Of a DNA stretch of 64,000 nt, positions 15,803 to 25,744 are shown one piece after another (positions within the stretch are counted from its first letter, which is position 1; every line of letters begins with the position of its first letter). Made by a program: the position numbers and the translations under genes. Source of the stretch: Acetonema longum DSM 6540 (GTDB lineage: Bacteria > Bacillota > Negativicutes > Sporomusales > Acetonemataceae); contig NZ_AFGF01000280.1 of assembly GCF_000219125.1 (NCBI RefSeq), positions 1-64,000 of the forward strand, in the 5' to 3' direction. Below the pieces are notes generated by a model. The model did no database searches. It had not been told where the DNA came from and saw only the letters and a list, made by a program, of their open reading frames with translations.

Positions 15803-17200
15803 ATGCAATTTACAGCTGGTCATATGGCAAGTCTGATTGCGACCCTGGTCATCGTGACCGGAATTGGCTTGAGCGCGGCCCGCAAGGTGAAAACTGCCGC
15901 CGATTTTACCCTGGGCGGTAAATCCTCCGGCGTTGTCTTGATCACCGGCACCATTATCGGGACGATTGTGGGTGGCGCATCCACTGTCGGGACGGCACAG
16001 CTGGCGTTTAGCTACGGATTTTCGGCATGGTGGTTCACTTTGGGAGCAGGTATTGCCCTGGGGCTGTTATCGGTTTTTTATGCCGGACCGCTGCGTTCTT
16101 CCGGATTGCAAACCATTCCGCAATTTTTGACGGCAAATTATGGCCGGGCTGCCGGTCCTATTACCAGCCTGACCTCGTCCGCCGGTATTTTTTTTAGCAT
16201 TGTGGCCAATATCATGTCTGCCATACCGCTGGTGGCCGCTATTTTCAGCTTCAATCTTCATCAATCCGCAGGTCTGGTCTTTCTGCTTATCGTGGCATAT
16301 GTCTTTTTCGGCGGCGTATGGGGAACCGGCCTGGTTGGGGTTGTTAAAACTCTATTGATATACCTGACTCTGTTGACGGTTACCGTTGTATGCTGGCAAG
16401 GCATGGGCGGAATCGGCGGCTACCTGGATGTCTTTCCCCCGTATCCCTGGTTCAGCCTGATGGGGAGGGGATGGTTGGTTGATCTGGCCAGCGCTCTGTC
16501 GCTGATCGTAGGGACGCTGAGCACTCAGACATACATCCAGGCGGTATATGCCGCCCGGGATGTGCAAACTGCCCAAAAAGGCGCACTGGCGGCGGCTCTG
16601 ATAACCCTGCCCACCGGTATCCCGGCAGTTCTGGCCGGCATGTACATGCGGGCGCATCACCCCGCTATCGCGCCGATTGATGCGCTGCCTTTATTTATTT
16701 TACACTACCTGCCGCCCTGGATCGGGGGTATAGGAATTGCCGCCCTGCTGCTGGCGGCGGTGGGATCGGCGGCCGGCCTGGCTCTGGGAGTGGGGACTAT
16801 GCTTTCGAGGGATATCATCCTGCCTCTGCGGAAAACCGCCGGCGAACAGACCATGCTTTGGATCAACCGTCTGATGGTACTGGGCATTACGCTCTTGGCG
16901 GCGGTTTTTACCTTTGGCAATCTAAAATCCCTGGTTCTGGAGTGGAATTTTTTATCGATGGGCCTGCGAGGCGCCGGGATTTTTTTACCTCTGACGTTTG
17001 CGGTGCTTTTCCCCGGGCGGGTGAAAAAGCAGGCGGCTATTTTATCTATGATCGTCGGCGCTGGTGTGGCACTTGTCTGGAAAGGCGTTTTCCCGGAAAG
17101 CATTGACCCCTTGTATGCCGGGCTGCTGGCCAGCGGGCTGGCGATTGTTCCGGGATTGTGGCGGGGGACCGCAGACAGTAAAGATAAATCTTCCGGATGA
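15803..17200 (+). CDS. Sodium:solute symporter (SSS family)
   Basis: This 465-aa protein has about twelve to thirteen hydrophobic helices and typical SSS segments: DFTLGGKSSG after the first helix, GTIIGTIVGGASTVGTAQLAFSYG spread over helix 2, and SALSLIVGTLSTQTYIQ in the middle with the Na-binding region. Such proteins import small organic acids or amino acids with sodium. The substrate cannot be read from sequence. AGAGGAGGGG lies about 25 bases before the ATG and a weaker site nearer. Co-location with the altered amidohydrolase suggests a shared physiological role, which is inference. Confidence 0.85.
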   Translation: MQFTAGHMASLIATLVIVTGIGLSAARKVKTAADFTLGGKSSGVVLITGTIIGTIVGGASTVGTAQLAFSYGFSAWWFTLGAGIALGLLSVFYAGPLRSSGLQTIPQFLTANYGRAAGPITSLTSSAGIFFSIVANIMSAIPLVAAIFSFNLHQSAGLVFLLIVAYVFFGGVWGTGLVGVVKTLLIYLTLLTVTVVCWQGMGGIGGYLDVFPPYPWFSLMGRGWLVDLASALSLIVGTLSTQTYIQAVYAARDVQTAQKGALAAALITLPTGIPAVLAGMYMRAHHPAIAPIDALPLFILHYLPPWIGGIGIAALLLAAVGSAAGLALGVGTMLSRDIILPLRKTAGEQTMLWINRLMVLGITLLAAVFTFGNLKSLVLEWNFLSMGLRGAGIFLPLTFAVLFPGRVKKQAAILSMIVGAGVALVWKGVFPESIDPLYAGLLASGLAIVPGLWRGTADSKDKSSG

Positions 17201-17279
17201 TCATGATTTTGGGTGTATATCGTCCGGGAAGAATGTTTTATAATAGGATGTATGGTCCATATTGGGGAGTTGGGGAGAA

Positions 17280-17738
17280 ATGCATATCGTCTTGGTTGAA
17301 CCGGAGATTCCCGGTAATACAGGAAATATTGCCCGGCTGTGCGCGGCGACTCGCGCCGAGCTGCATTTGGTAAAGCCGCTGGGTTTTTCGGTGGATGATA
17401 AATCGTTGAAACGAGCCGGATTGGATTATTGGCACTTATTGCGAATTCATTACCATGACAGCATTGGCGAGGTCATAGAACAATATCCTGGGAAAACTTT
17501 TTACTTTAACACGACTAAGGCTCATAAACACTATGCCCAGGTTGGCTTCAGCCCGGATGATTTTTTGGTATTCGGCAAAGAAACAGCCGGATTGCCTGAA
17601 ACCCTTCTGGCGGAGCATCGGGACTATTGCATCCGCATTCCGATGATCAACGATGCCAGATCGTTGAATCTCTCTAATGCGGTGGCTGTGGTCATCTATG
17701 AAGCGCTGAGGCAAAACGGTTTTCCTGATTGCAGATAG
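17280..17738 (+). CDS. trmL: tRNA (cytidine(34)-2'-O)-methyltransferase TrmL
   Basis: The 152-aa SPOUT methyltransferase modifies the wobble ribose of tRNA-Leu species. It begins MHIVLVEPEIPGNTGNIARL and contains the trefoil-knot SAM-binding segments VFGKETAGLP and IPMINDARSLNLSNAV. The length fits the minimal TrmL/CspR form. ATG 17280 is preceded by GGGGAG. The gene is followed 18 bases later by an endonuclease IV-like gene on the same strand. Confidence 0.93.
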   Translation: MHIVLVEPEIPGNTGNIARLCAATRAELHLVKPLGFSVDDKSLKRAGLDYWHLLRIHYHDSIGEVIEQYPGKTFYFNTTKAHKHYAQVGFSPDDFLVFGKETAGLPETLLAEHRDYCIRIPMINDARSLNLSNAVAVVIYEALRQNGFPDCR

Positions 17739-17756
17739 AGGGGCCTGTTAAAATTG

Positions 17757-18650
17757 ATGAAAGAATTGGGTGAAACAATGGAACTGGCAAAATTTGGACC
17801 GGCGGGGAATCCGGATGCTTTTTATGAAGCCGGGTTTAAGGCGTCGGTTGATATACCAGGCTGGCTAAGCCGGTTGCGGCTGGCGGCATATGAGTATCAG
17901 TGCGGACGCGGCGTGAATGTAGGAGAGAAGACGGCTGGGGCAATTGGTAAAGCCGCGGCGGAGCAAAACATCGCTCTGAGTATTCATGCGCCCTACTATA
18001 TTAATTTGGCTACAGAAGATGAGTCTCTGGCGGCAAATACTGAAAATCACATCCTTAAATCACTGCAGGCCGCCCGCTGGATGGGAGCTGACCGGGTTAT
18101 TTTCCATATGGGCAGCCCCGGAAAAAGCAGTCGCCAGGCTGCCATGGACCGGGCCAAACATCGTCTGTCCGGTGTTTTAGACAAAATTGAACGGCTGGGT
18201 TTGTCGGACATTATACTGGCGCCGGAAACCATGGGCAAAGTCAATCAGCTGGGATCTTTGGAGGAAGTAGTTCAGTTGTGCAAGCTGGCGCCGAACTTGT
18301 TGCCGGCAGTGGACTTTGGCCACCTTCACGCCGTTACCAGGGGAAAATATACCGACAGACAGGAATTTGAGGCAGTTTTTGATTACGTGCAGGCTGAATT
18401 GGGCGAAGCAGCTGCCTGTTCTTTACATATTCATTTTAGTCGCATAGAGTATACCAAAGCCGGTGAAAAACGGCATTGGACTTTTGCCGATGAGTATGGC
18501 CCGCCTCATGAGCCTTTTATCGCTGTGATTGCTGACCGGAAACTCCAACCGCGCATTATTTGCGAGTCAGCCGGCACTCAAGCCCGGGATGCTTTGATTA
18601 TGCAGGAATTGTACCTGCGTTTATTGAATAAGGATTCGGTGGCAGGATAA
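17757..18650 (+). CDS. Endonuclease IV-like TIM-barrel protein
   Basis: This 297-aa protein has the AP endonuclease 2 (xylose isomerase-like TIM-barrel) fold. Zinc-ligand candidates appear in order: SIHAPYYINLA, VIFHMGSPG, LAPETMGK, VDFGHLHA, LHIHFSRI and ICESAG. Endonuclease IV cuts abasic sites, but this branch is diverged and its activity is not certain. Start is ambiguous: ATG 17757 is taken; ATG 17778 gives MELAKFGPAGNPDAF and has GGGTG just upstream, so either may be used. Confidence 0.78.
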   Translation: MKELGETMELAKFGPAGNPDAFYEAGFKASVDIPGWLSRLRLAAYEYQCGRGVNVGEKTAGAIGKAAAEQNIALSIHAPYYINLATEDESLAANTENHILKSLQAARWMGADRVIFHMGSPGKSSRQAAMDRAKHRLSGVLDKIERLGLSDIILAPETMGKVNQLGSLEEVVQLCKLAPNLLPAVDFGHLHAVTRGKYTDRQEFEAVFDYVQAELGEAAACSLHIHFSRIEYTKAGEKRHWTFADEYGPPHEPFIAVIADRKLQPRIICESAGTQARDALIMQELYLRLLNKDSVAG

Positions 18651-18765
18651 GATTTCAATCTCAAACCCCAAAGCCAAAAGCATGGAACGTTTCTGTTTCG
18701 AATATATTATGAATGGCCGATATTGAAAATGGTTGGCGAATCGGTCGCAGAAGGATTGAATATGT

Positions 18766-19698
18766 TTGCAGACAATAAATAAAGAACAAAAAACGAAAAT
18801 TTATAGCCAATTGCGGGCGGTTATACCGTCGGAAAGAATCTTGCCGGATGAACCTATGCGACGGCATACAACCTTCCGTATTGGGGGACCGGCGGATTTT
18901 TTGGTATTGCCGGCCAACACCCAGGAAGTAGCGGCAATCTTGCCTGCGGCCAGGAAGATGCATCTGCCGGTAACCCTTTTGGGGCGCGGATCCAATGTAC
19001 TGGTCTCGGATAAAGGCATCCGCGGACTGGTCATCCGGTTTGGCAAAAATATGAGTGGGATTTACCATGAAGGCCATACTATTACTGCCGGCGCCGGTGC
19101 GACTTTGGGAGATGTGTCGCGCTACGCCGCTAAACTGGGACTGACGGGAATGGAATTTGCGGTGGGTATTCCCGGAAGTATCGGCGGCGCCGTGTTTATG
19201 AACGCCGGCGCTTATGGCGGTGAGATGAGTCAAATCGTCAATGCCGTGCTGGCAGTCAGTCCGGAAGGCGATTTAAAGCGCTTTGAACATGAGAATATCG
19301 GATTTCAGTACCGTCACAGTGCTTTTTATGATAACCACTATTCCATATGTGAAGTGGAACTGATTCTACAGCCCGGTATTGCCGAAGAAGTCGGTAAAAA
19401 AATGGAAGAATACACCCTCATGCGCAACACCAAGCAGCCGGTGGAGATGCCTAGCGCCGGCAGCGCGTTTAAAAGGCCGCCGGGCCATTTTGCCGGTACC
19501 TTGATTGAACAGGCCGGATTAAAGGGGTACACGGTAGGCGGAGCGCAGATATCGCCAAAACACGCCGGGTTTATTGTCAATATCGGCGATGCCACGGCCC
19601 ATGATGTTTTAGAGTTGATTCAGACGGTGCAGAACCGGGTCTATGAAAAGTTTCAGGTGACGCTGCAGCCGGAAGTTCGGTTAATCGGTGAACAATAA
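18766..19698 (+). CDS. murB: UDP-N-acetylenolpyruvoylglucosamine reductase MurB
   Basis: MurB reduces UDP-GlcNAc-enolpyruvate to UDP-MurNAc in peptidoglycan synthesis, using FAD and NADPH. This 310-aa protein has the FAD-binding block LLGRGSNVLVSDKGIRG, the glycine-rich GIPGSIGGAVFMNAGAYGGE, the catalytic Ser in PSAGSAFKRP and the terminal Glu in QPEVRLIG. The short spacer between domains marks the type II MurB of Gram-positive bacteria. The only suitable start is TTG 18766 behind AGAAGGA. A terminator follows the stop. Confidence 0.95.
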   Translation: MQTINKEQKTKIYSQLRAVIPSERILPDEPMRRHTTFRIGGPADFLVLPANTQEVAAILPAARKMHLPVTLLGRGSNVLVSDKGIRGLVIRFGKNMSGIYHEGHTITAGAGATLGDVSRYAAKLGLTGMEFAVGIPGSIGGAVFMNAGAYGGEMSQIVNAVLAVSPEGDLKRFEHENIGFQYRHSAFYDNHYSICEVELILQPGIAEEVGKKMEEYTLMRNTKQPVEMPSAGSAFKRPPGHFAGTLIEQAGLKGYTVGGAQISPKHAGFIVNIGDATAHDVLELIQTVQNRVYEKFQVTLQPEVRLIGEQ

Positions 19699-19719
19699 GG
19701 GATGGGATCATGCGGACAG

Positions 19720-19753
19720 GGCAAGACTCGTGAGTGGTCTTGCCTTGCTTTTG
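19720..19753 (+). terminator. Terminator after murB
   Basis: An 8-bp perfect stem, GGCAAGAC/GTCTTGCC (19720-19727, 19737-19744), is followed by TTGCTTTTG. It separates murB from the beta-CASP nuclease gene. Confidence 0.75.
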
Positions 19754-19837
19754 TCAGGAGGGATCAGGACAGGGGATTTGCCCGATTGTGTGGAATATTA
19801 AAAGTATGGCGAACTGCCGAATGGGAGGAGGATATCC

Positions 19838-21454
19838 ATGCAGCTGACGTTTCTCGGCGCCGCAATGATGGTAACCGGATCTGCCTTCCTGCTGGAAACG
19901 GGAAGGCACAGGGGGCTGGTAGATTGCGGCATGTTTCAGGGATCCAAGGAGATTGAGGCATTAAATCGACGCCCCTTTCCCTTTGACCCAAAGACGATAG
20001 ACTTTGTGCTGTTGACCCACGCTCATATAGATCATAGCGGCTTGCTGCCGCGTTTATGCAAGTCCGGCTTTAAAGGACCGATCTATGCCACGCCGGTTAC
20101 CGCTGCCTTGTGCGGCATTATGCTGCCTGACAGCGCTCATATCCAGGAGTATGATGCGGAGGTGGCCAACCGCAAAGGCCAGAGGGCCGGCCGGAAGGCC
20201 TTACAGGAACCTCTCTACACGGTGCAGGAAGCTTATGAGTGCTTAAAGCAGTTTGTTACGGTAGAATATGACCGGGAATTTGCACTGAATGATGAGATTA
20301 TCTTTCAATTTCGCGATGCCGGACATATATTAGGATCTTCCATGATTGAGCTGTGGGTGAATGAGACTAATGATGAAAAAGGCCGGAGTAAGTATTTATT
20401 TTCCGGCGATATCGGCCAGCCGGACCAGCCGATCCTAAAAAATCCGACCTGCATCGACAGCGCGGATTTTGTGATTATGGAGTCTACCTATGGCAACCGG
20501 CTGCATGAGGGGCAGGCCAAAGAAGAGGCCCTGGCCCAAATTATCAATGATACTTACGCGGCCGGAGGCAATGTGGTCATTCCGGCTTTCGCCGTAGGGC
20601 GGACCCAGACGCTGCTTTATTATCTGCGCCAGTTCTTCAAAGAAAAAAAGATACCTGATATGCCAGTGATTGTGGATAGTCCCATGGCAGTTTCAGCCAC
20701 CGATATATTCCTGGGTCATCCCCAGGAATATGATGCGGAATCCCAGGCCATTCTTTCCGGCAATGAGCATCCGTTTAAAATGCCCAACCTGGTCTTTGCC
20801 AAATCCTCCGATGAATCGAAAGCCATTAATTCCATGAATGAACCGGTTATTATCATCTCGGCCAGCGGCATGGCTGATGCCGGACGGATTTTGCATCACC
20901 TTAAGCACAATCTTTGGCGTCCGGAGTCAAGTGTTGTCCTGGTGGGTTATCAGGCCCAGGGGAGCATGGGCCGGAGACTCTTAGAGGGGGTAAGACGGGT
21001 CAAGATCATGGGTGAGCAGATTAGCGTAAGGGCCAAAATTCATAACCTGGACGGATTTTCCGCTCACGCCGACCGGCAGCAGCTGCTGGATTGGCTGTCC
21101 TGCCTGCAATCGCCGCCGGTTAATATATTTATGGTGCATGGTGAACCGGATATGTCCGAGCCGTTTGCCCGTATAGTCCAGGGAAAGTTCGGTTATCCTT
21201 GTTTTGTACCCCGCTACGGCGATGCAGCGGTATGTCAGGGACGCAAGTGGAGTCTGCAGGAATCCGACGCAGCCGTTGTCAATCCTGATATCAGGCGACT
21301 GCAGGAGCAGATCAGTTTGATTGAGGCCAATTACCGGGAATATCGCCGCCGTATCGAACGATTGCTGGTTTCAGACAGCGACAAAGCATCCGATATCGTG
21401 AAACGGCTGGCTAAAGTGGATAGCTTTATCAGACAGACTTTCGACGATTTGTGA
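19838..21454 (+). CDS. Beta-CASP metallo-beta-lactamase RNA nuclease-like protein
   Basis: The 538-aa protein has the metallo-beta-lactamase motif THAHIDHSG (about residues 65-73), DAGHILGS, FSGDIGQPDQP, then a beta-CASP region (ESTYGNR, IPAFAVGRTQ, VDSPMAV, SASGMADAGRILHHL) and the last histidine block GFSAHADRQQLL. This is the CPSF73-like RNA-processing architecture; without a KH domain the natural substrate is uncertain. The last 70 residues form a charged helical tail. GGGAGGAGG gives a strong ribosome site before ATG 19838. Confidence 0.88.
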   Translation: MQLTFLGAAMMVTGSAFLLETGRHRGLVDCGMFQGSKEIEALNRRPFPFDPKTIDFVLLTHAHIDHSGLLPRLCKSGFKGPIYATPVTAALCGIMLPDSAHIQEYDAEVANRKGQRAGRKALQEPLYTVQEAYECLKQFVTVEYDREFALNDEIIFQFRDAGHILGSSMIELWVNETNDEKGRSKYLFSGDIGQPDQPILKNPTCIDSADFVIMESTYGNRLHEGQAKEEALAQIINDTYAAGGNVVIPAFAVGRTQTLLYYLRQFFKEKKIPDMPVIVDSPMAVSATDIFLGHPQEYDAESQAILSGNEHPFKMPNLVFAKSSDESKAINSMNEPVIIISASGMADAGRILHHLKHNLWRPESSVVLVGYQAQGSMGRRLLEGVRRVKIMGEQISVRAKIHNLDGFSAHADRQQLLDWLSCLQSPPVNIFMVHGEPDMSEPFARIVQGKFGYPCFVPRYGDAAVCQGRKWSLQESDAAVVNPDIRRLQEQISLIEANYREYRRRIERLLVSDSDKASDIVKRLAKVDSFIRQTFDDL

Positions 21455-21501
21455 TGATTTCTATTCAAATCCACCGAATAGTGTGACATTTTCTGTTAAT
21501 C

Positions 21502-21531
21502 TTGACTTTTCCTGCCGGAATATACTATATT
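21502..21531 (+). promoter_or_regulatory. Sigma-A promoter of typA
   Basis: TTGACT (21502-21507), 18 bases, TATATT (21526-21531) form a good promoter about 40 bases before the typA start codon. Confidence 0.65.
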
Positions 21532-21569
21532 GAATAGATGAGACGAATTTAGCCTTTTGGGGGATTTGA

Positions 21570-23387
21570 ATGAAACGCACTGATTTACGCAACATCGCTA
21601 TTATTGCCCACGTTGATCACGGTAAGACCACACTGGTAGACGCTATGCTTAGGCAAAGCGGCATATTTCGGGCCAATGAACAGGTAGCTGAACGGGTCAT
21701 GGATTCCAATGACCTGGAGAGGGAGAGAGGCATTACCATCTTAGCTAAGAATACCGCCGTCTCTTATCAGGGCGTTAAAATTAATATTGTAGATACGCCC
21801 GGACACGCCGATTTCGGCGGTGAGGTAGAGCGGGTGCTGAATATGGTGGATGGGGTACTGTTATTAGTCGATGCCTTTGAAGGGCCTATGCCTCAGACCA
21901 AGTATGTACTGCGCAAGGCTTTGGCCCAAAAGCTGCAGCCTATCGTGGTCATCAATAAAATCGACAGGCCTGACCAGCGTGTACACGAAGTATTGGATGA
22001 GGTTCTGGAACTGTTTATGGAGCTGGAGGCCAATGATCAGCAATTGGATTTCCCGGTGATCTACGCTTCCGCCCGAGCCGGCCTTGCGAAACGGAGCATG
22101 GAGGAAAACAGTACAGACCTGAAACCTCTGTTTGATCTGCTGCTGGATGTCATACCGGCTCCTGAAGGGGAAATGGACGGCTCGCTGCAAGCCATGGTTA
22201 CAACCCTGGATTATGATGAATATGTAGGCAGGGTGGCTATTGGCCGGGTTATGCGGGGACGCATTCAAAGCGGGCAGCAGGTCACTGTGATGGCTGAGGA
22301 TGCTCAGACCAAATCCAAGATCAGCCGCTTGTACGCCTATGAGGGACTGAAACGGGTTGAGGTCAGGGAGGCTGCATTAGGCGATATCATTGCCGTCACC
22401 GGACTGGCTGACGTGAATATTGGCGAGACCATCGCCGATCCGGAGAATCCGGAGGCTCTGCCGTCAATAAAGATCGACGAGCCTACCTTGGCCATGGTAT
22501 TTAGCGTGAATAACAGCCCCTTTGCCGGCCGGGAGGGCCAGTTTGTTACTTCCCGCCATTTGCGGGATCGCTTGTTCCGCGAAGTGGAAACCAACGTGAG
22601 TTTGAAGGTAACCGAGACAGGCAGCCCCGATGCCTTCGAAGTGGCGGGACGGGGTGAATTGCACCTGTCTATCCTGATTGAGACCATGCGCCGGGAAGGG
22701 TATGAATTTCAGGTTGGCAAACCCAAGGTCATCTATAAAGAAATTGACGGACAGAAATGTGAGCCGCTGGAACTGTTGACGGTCGACGTAGATCAGGAAT
22801 TCATGGGCACGGTCATGGAATCCCTTGGAACCAGGCGTGCCGAATTGATCAATATGACTGAATTAGCAGGGTATCTCCGCATGGAGTTTGTGATACCTGC
22901 CCGGGGTCTGATCGGTTTCCGCTCGGAATTTTTGACCAACACCAAAGGCAACGGTATTATGAATCATATTTTCCATGGCTACACCCCTTACAAGGGAGAA
23001 ATTCCCGGGCGGACCCGTGGTGCGCTGGTGGCCTTTGAAGATGGTGAAACCACTGCCTATGGCATTAACAGCGTTCAGGACCGGGGGACTATGTTTGTCG
23101 TCCCCGGACAGTCAATTTACGAAGGGATGATCGTCGGCGAAAATACCCGGGAACTGGATATGGAGATCAATCCCTGTAAGAAAAAACATGTAACCAATAT
23201 GCGTTCCAGCAACTCCGAAGAGGCCATTCGGCTGGATCCACCGCGTCTCTTCAGCCTGGAGCAGGCACTGGAATACATCAATGACGACGAATTGGTGGAA
23301 ATCACGCCGAAAAGCATCCGGCTCCGCAAAACGATTTTAAATCGTCAGCTGCGGGCCAGAGATCGGAACCAGAAGTCGGACAAGTAA
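21570..23387 (+). CDS. typA: Translational GTPase TypA/BipA
   Basis: The 605-aa ribosome-associated GTPase has all G motifs: [12 protein letters not shown] (G1), [13 protein letters not shown] (G2), [11 protein letters not shown] (G3), NKIDRPDQR (G4) and SARAG (G5), then EF-G-like domains and the BipA C-terminal domain with [16 protein letters not shown]. TypA assists 50S assembly and stress adaptation. It stands alone with its own promoter and terminator. Confidence 0.97.
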   Translation: MKRTDLRNIAIIAHVDHGKTTLVDAMLRQSGIFRANEQVAERVMDSNDLERERGITILAKNTAVSYQGVKINIVDTPGHADFGGEVERVLNMVDGVLLLVDAFEGPMPQTKYVLRKALAQKLQPIVVINKIDRPDQRVHEVLDEVLELFMELEANDQQLDFPVIYASARAGLAKRSMEENSTDLKPLFDLLLDVIPAPEGEMDGSLQAMVTTLDYDEYVGRVAIGRVMRGRIQSGQQVTVMAEDAQTKSKISRLYAYEGLKRVEVREAALGDIIAVTGLADVNIGETIADPENPEALPSIKIDEPTLAMVFSVNNSPFAGREGQFVTSRHLRDRLFREVETNVSLKVTETGSPDAFEVAGRGELHLSILIETMRREGYEFQVGKPKVIYKEIDGQKCEPLELLTVDVDQEFMGTVMESLGTRRAELINMTELAGYLRMEFVIPARGLIGFRSEFLTNTKGNGIMNHIFHGYTPYKGEIPGRTRGALVAFEDGETTAYGINSVQDRGTMFVVPGQSIYEGMIVGENTRELDMEINPCKKKHVTNMRSSNSEEAIRLDPPRLFSLEQALEYINDDELVEITPKSIRLRKTILNRQLRARDRNQKSDK

Positions 23388-23404
23388 TTTCCGGAGCAAT
23401 AATG

Positions 23405-23437
23405 AAGGCGGGCCCTTGTGGCTCGCCTTTATTATTT
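23405..23437 (+). terminator. Terminator after typA
   Basis: The stem AAGGCGGGCC/GGCTCGCCTT (one mismatch) with a 5-nt loop is followed by TATTATTT. The convergent sigma-54 regulator gene ends 14 bases beyond it. Confidence 0.8.
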
Positions 23438-23450
23438 GGCTCGGTTCGGT

Positions 23451-25538
23451 TTATCTCAAACTATATTTTTGCAGTTTCTGATATAAACCTGACCGGTGGA
23501 CCCCCAAAATTTTCGCCGCTTTTGTCCGGTTGCCGCCGGCTGCTTCCAGCGCTTTGATAATGGCTTGCTTTTCGGCGTCGTTTTTGGCTTCCGTCAGATC
23601 TTTGGCGTGATCGTCGTTTTCTCTTGCTTTATAGCTTTTGCGCAGCTGGGGCGGCAGGTGTTCGGGCAGGATGAACGGCTCGTCATCCATCAGGTTTACG
23701 GCTCTTTCCAGGGCATTTTCCAATTCTCTGATATTTCCCGGCCACTGATATTGCAGCAAGAGATCCATGGCATCCGCCGCTATCCCTTCCACTTCGCATT
23801 TTAACTGCATTTTTATCTTTGCTAAAAGCGCCTTGCTGAGAAGCAGTATATCCTCGCTGCGTTCCCGCAAAGGCGGAATTTGCAGTGTTATGACGTTCAG
23901 ACGGTAGTACAGATCCTGCCGGAATTCTCCTTTTTCAATCATAGCTTCTAAGTCCCGGTTGGTGGCAGCAATGACTCTTAAGTCGATTTTAACGCTTTTC
24001 GTGCCGCCGACCCGTTCTATTTCCCGTTCTTGCAGAACTCGCAGCAGTTTGGCCTGCATGCCAAGAGTCATATCGCCGATCTCGTCCAGAAAAATCGTTC
24101 CCCCGTTGGCCAGTTCGAATTTTCCCGGCTTACCGCCTTTACGGGCACCGGTAAAGGCTCCCTCTTCATAGCCGAACAGCTCCGACTCCAGCAAATTCTC
24201 CGGCACCGCCGCGCAGTTCACCTTAATAAACGGAGCATGCCGCCTGAGACTGGCATTGTGGATGGCATGGGCGAAAAGCTCTTTACCGGTGCCGCTTTCT
24301 CCCAGCACTAATACAGTGGATGTGCCGCGGGCGGCTTTTAAGGCGATGGATTTGAGCCATTCGATTTTTTCGCTTGTTCCGATAATGTTCTCCAGAGTAT
24401 AGTTGCCGCCCTGAACTTTTCGCAGTTCCTCTTTATAATATTCCAGTTCAGACTGTAGATGGCTGAATTTCTTGGACAGCATTTTCAGGTCTTTAATGTC
24501 TTCAAACAGGACTTTGCCTACCGCGCCGACCGTTTCGCCGTCTTTCATAATCGGAATACGCGTAACCACTGCGTTGCTGCCCCGGATCTGCTGCATTTCA
24601 GCCACCTCGGATTTTTCGCTGCGGGCAACGATATGCATCCGCGTATTGTCGATCACCTCAGTAACATGCTTGCCAATCACTTCTTTGGCGTCTACGTCCA
24701 GAAACTCGCAGTAGGCCCGGTTGAACATCGTGATATAGCCGTTCCTGTCCACAACTACCACGCCTTCAAAAATACTTTCAAGGGCGCTTTCCAGCGTACT
24801 CTTAAGACCTTGCACAGCTTCAAGCTGTGCCGCCACATTCTCTAGTTCAGTGATATCCTGAAAAGTGGCGACTGCGCCTACAATCCTGTTCCCCTGTTTA
24901 ATAGGAGTGCGATTGGTCAATATTTGGCAGTTCCCTATGTTCTGTTTTTGGTTTAGCTCTGGGATTCCGGTTTGCAGTACCCGTTGCAGCCCGCCGTTGG
25001 AAAGAATTTCATGCAGAGGTCGGCCGATAGCGTTGGCGGCACTGGTTCCAGTCAGGATCTCAGCTCTCTGGTTAAAGAGTATGATCAGGCCCTCTTCATT
25101 AATGGCTATTACACCGCTATGCAGAGAATCGAGAACCGCTCTTAGTTCTTCTGCCAGGAAAAGGGCATGATCCGACAAATATTTCACTAGATCGGTACGG
25201 CTGATTATACCAACCGGTTTACCCTCTGAATCCACGACCGGATATAAACTGTACTTATGAAGCTCACTCATGAAGCGCTGCCGGTTAAGATTCATTGAAT
25301 CCATCAGGGTAAAAACATTGCGAGTCATTACTTCACTGACGGCTAATTGGTCAAAGTCACTTTCAGCTATGGCTTTGATCAAATGGGATTTTGTTATAAT
25401 ACCGGCGATGATCCCCGCATTATTTACAACGATAGCGCCATCAATGCCTCGTTCGTTAATATTTACAGCAGCTTCTCGCAGCTTCATTTGCTCGGTAAAC
25501 GTGATAGGTATTTCACGCATCAAAGTACGAACTAACAT
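23451..25538 (-). CDS. Sigma-54-dependent activator: CBS-CBS-PAS-PAS-AAA+-Fis
   Basis: This 695-aa enhancer-binding protein likely switches on the nearby C4-acid genes. Two CBS motifs fill residues about 1-125 ([24 protein letters not shown]), followed by two PAS domains (about 130-235 and 250-350) and a short coiled coil. The AAA+ domain has Walker [12 protein letters not shown], the sigma-54-contacting loop GAFTGA, Walker [10 protein letters not shown] and [12 protein letters not shown] Fis-type helix-turn-helix ends the protein ([20 protein letters not shown]). CBS pairs bind adenosyl ligands, so an energy or CoA signal is plausible but unproven. AGGAGGGC precedes the ATG. A TTGTCTA-type palindrome lies 30-60 bases upstream. 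Confidence 0.92.
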   Translation of the reverse strand: MLVRTLMREIPITFTEQMKLREAAVNINERGIDGAIVVNNAGIIAGIITKSHLIKAIAESDFDQLAVSEVMTRNVFTLMDSMNLNRQRFMSELHKYSLYPVVDSEGKPVGIISRTDLVKYLSDHALFLAEELRAVLDSLHSGVIAINEEGLIILFNQRAEILTGTSAANAIGRPLHEILSNGGLQRVLQTGIPELNQKQNIGNCQILTNRTPIKQGNRIVGAVATFQDITELENVAAQLEAVQGLKSTLESALESIFEGVVVVDRNGYITMFNRAYCEFLDVDAKEVIGKHVTEVIDNTRMHIVARSEKSEVAEMQQIRGSNAVVTRIPIMKDGETVGAVGKVLFEDIKDLKMLSKKFSHLQSELEYYKEELRKVQGGNYTLENIIGTSEKIEWLKSIALKAARGTSTVLVLGESGTGKELFAHAIHNASLRRHAPFIKVNCAAVPENLLESELFGYEEGAFTGARKGGKPGKFELANGGTIFLDEIGDMTLGMQAKLLRVLQEREIERVGGTKSVKIDLRVIAATNRDLEAMIEKGEFRQDLYYRLNVITLQIPPLRERSEDILLLSKALLAKIKMQLKCEVEGIAADAMDLLLQYQWPGNIRELENALERAVNLMDDEPFILPEHLPPQLRKSYKARENDDHAKDLTEAKNDAEKQAIIKALEAAGGNRTKAAKILGVHRSGLYQKLQKYSLR

Positions 25539-25568
25539 TATAGCCCTCCTCGCTATTATACAACAGTA

Positions 25569-25597
25569 TTGTCTATAGTGTGTATATATTTAGACAA
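25569..25597. promoter_or_regulatory. TTGTCTA/TAGACAA palindrome upstream of the sigma-54 activator gene
   Basis: TTGTCTA (25569-25575) and TAGACAA (25591-25597) are inverted half-sites 15 bases apart. The same half-sites occur beside the sigma-54 promoters at 28114-28352 and upstream of 38334. Here the site would let the activator bind its own upstream region. Confidence 0.6.
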
Positions 25598-25625
25598 GTT
25601 AGGCAAAACACCTTTACGTCTGAAT

Positions 25626-25683
25626 AAAAAGCTAAAGGGGTTATCGTATCAGGCCGGGCGGCTTAATGCGATAACCCTTTAGC
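25626..25683 (-). terminator. Terminator of the CoA-transferase/SDR operon
   Basis: On the minus strand the arms GCTAAAGGGTTATCG and CGATAACCCCTTTAGC (one bulged base) flank a 22-base loop and are followed by TTTTTATTC. It ends the minus-strand operon whose last gene stops at 25745. The 206 bases between that gene and the activator start hold only this and the palindrome at 25569-25597. Confidence 0.75.
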
Positions 25684-25744
25684 AGAAACAAAATCAGCAT
25701 GTCGATCATAAACGGGGCTTAGCTTCTTGTGGAATTTGAGTATT

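Noticed and set aside
25555-25560. TATAAT on the minus strand as the promoter of the sigma-54 activator
   Set aside because: The start site would fall inside the ribosome-binding sequence and no -35 is seen.
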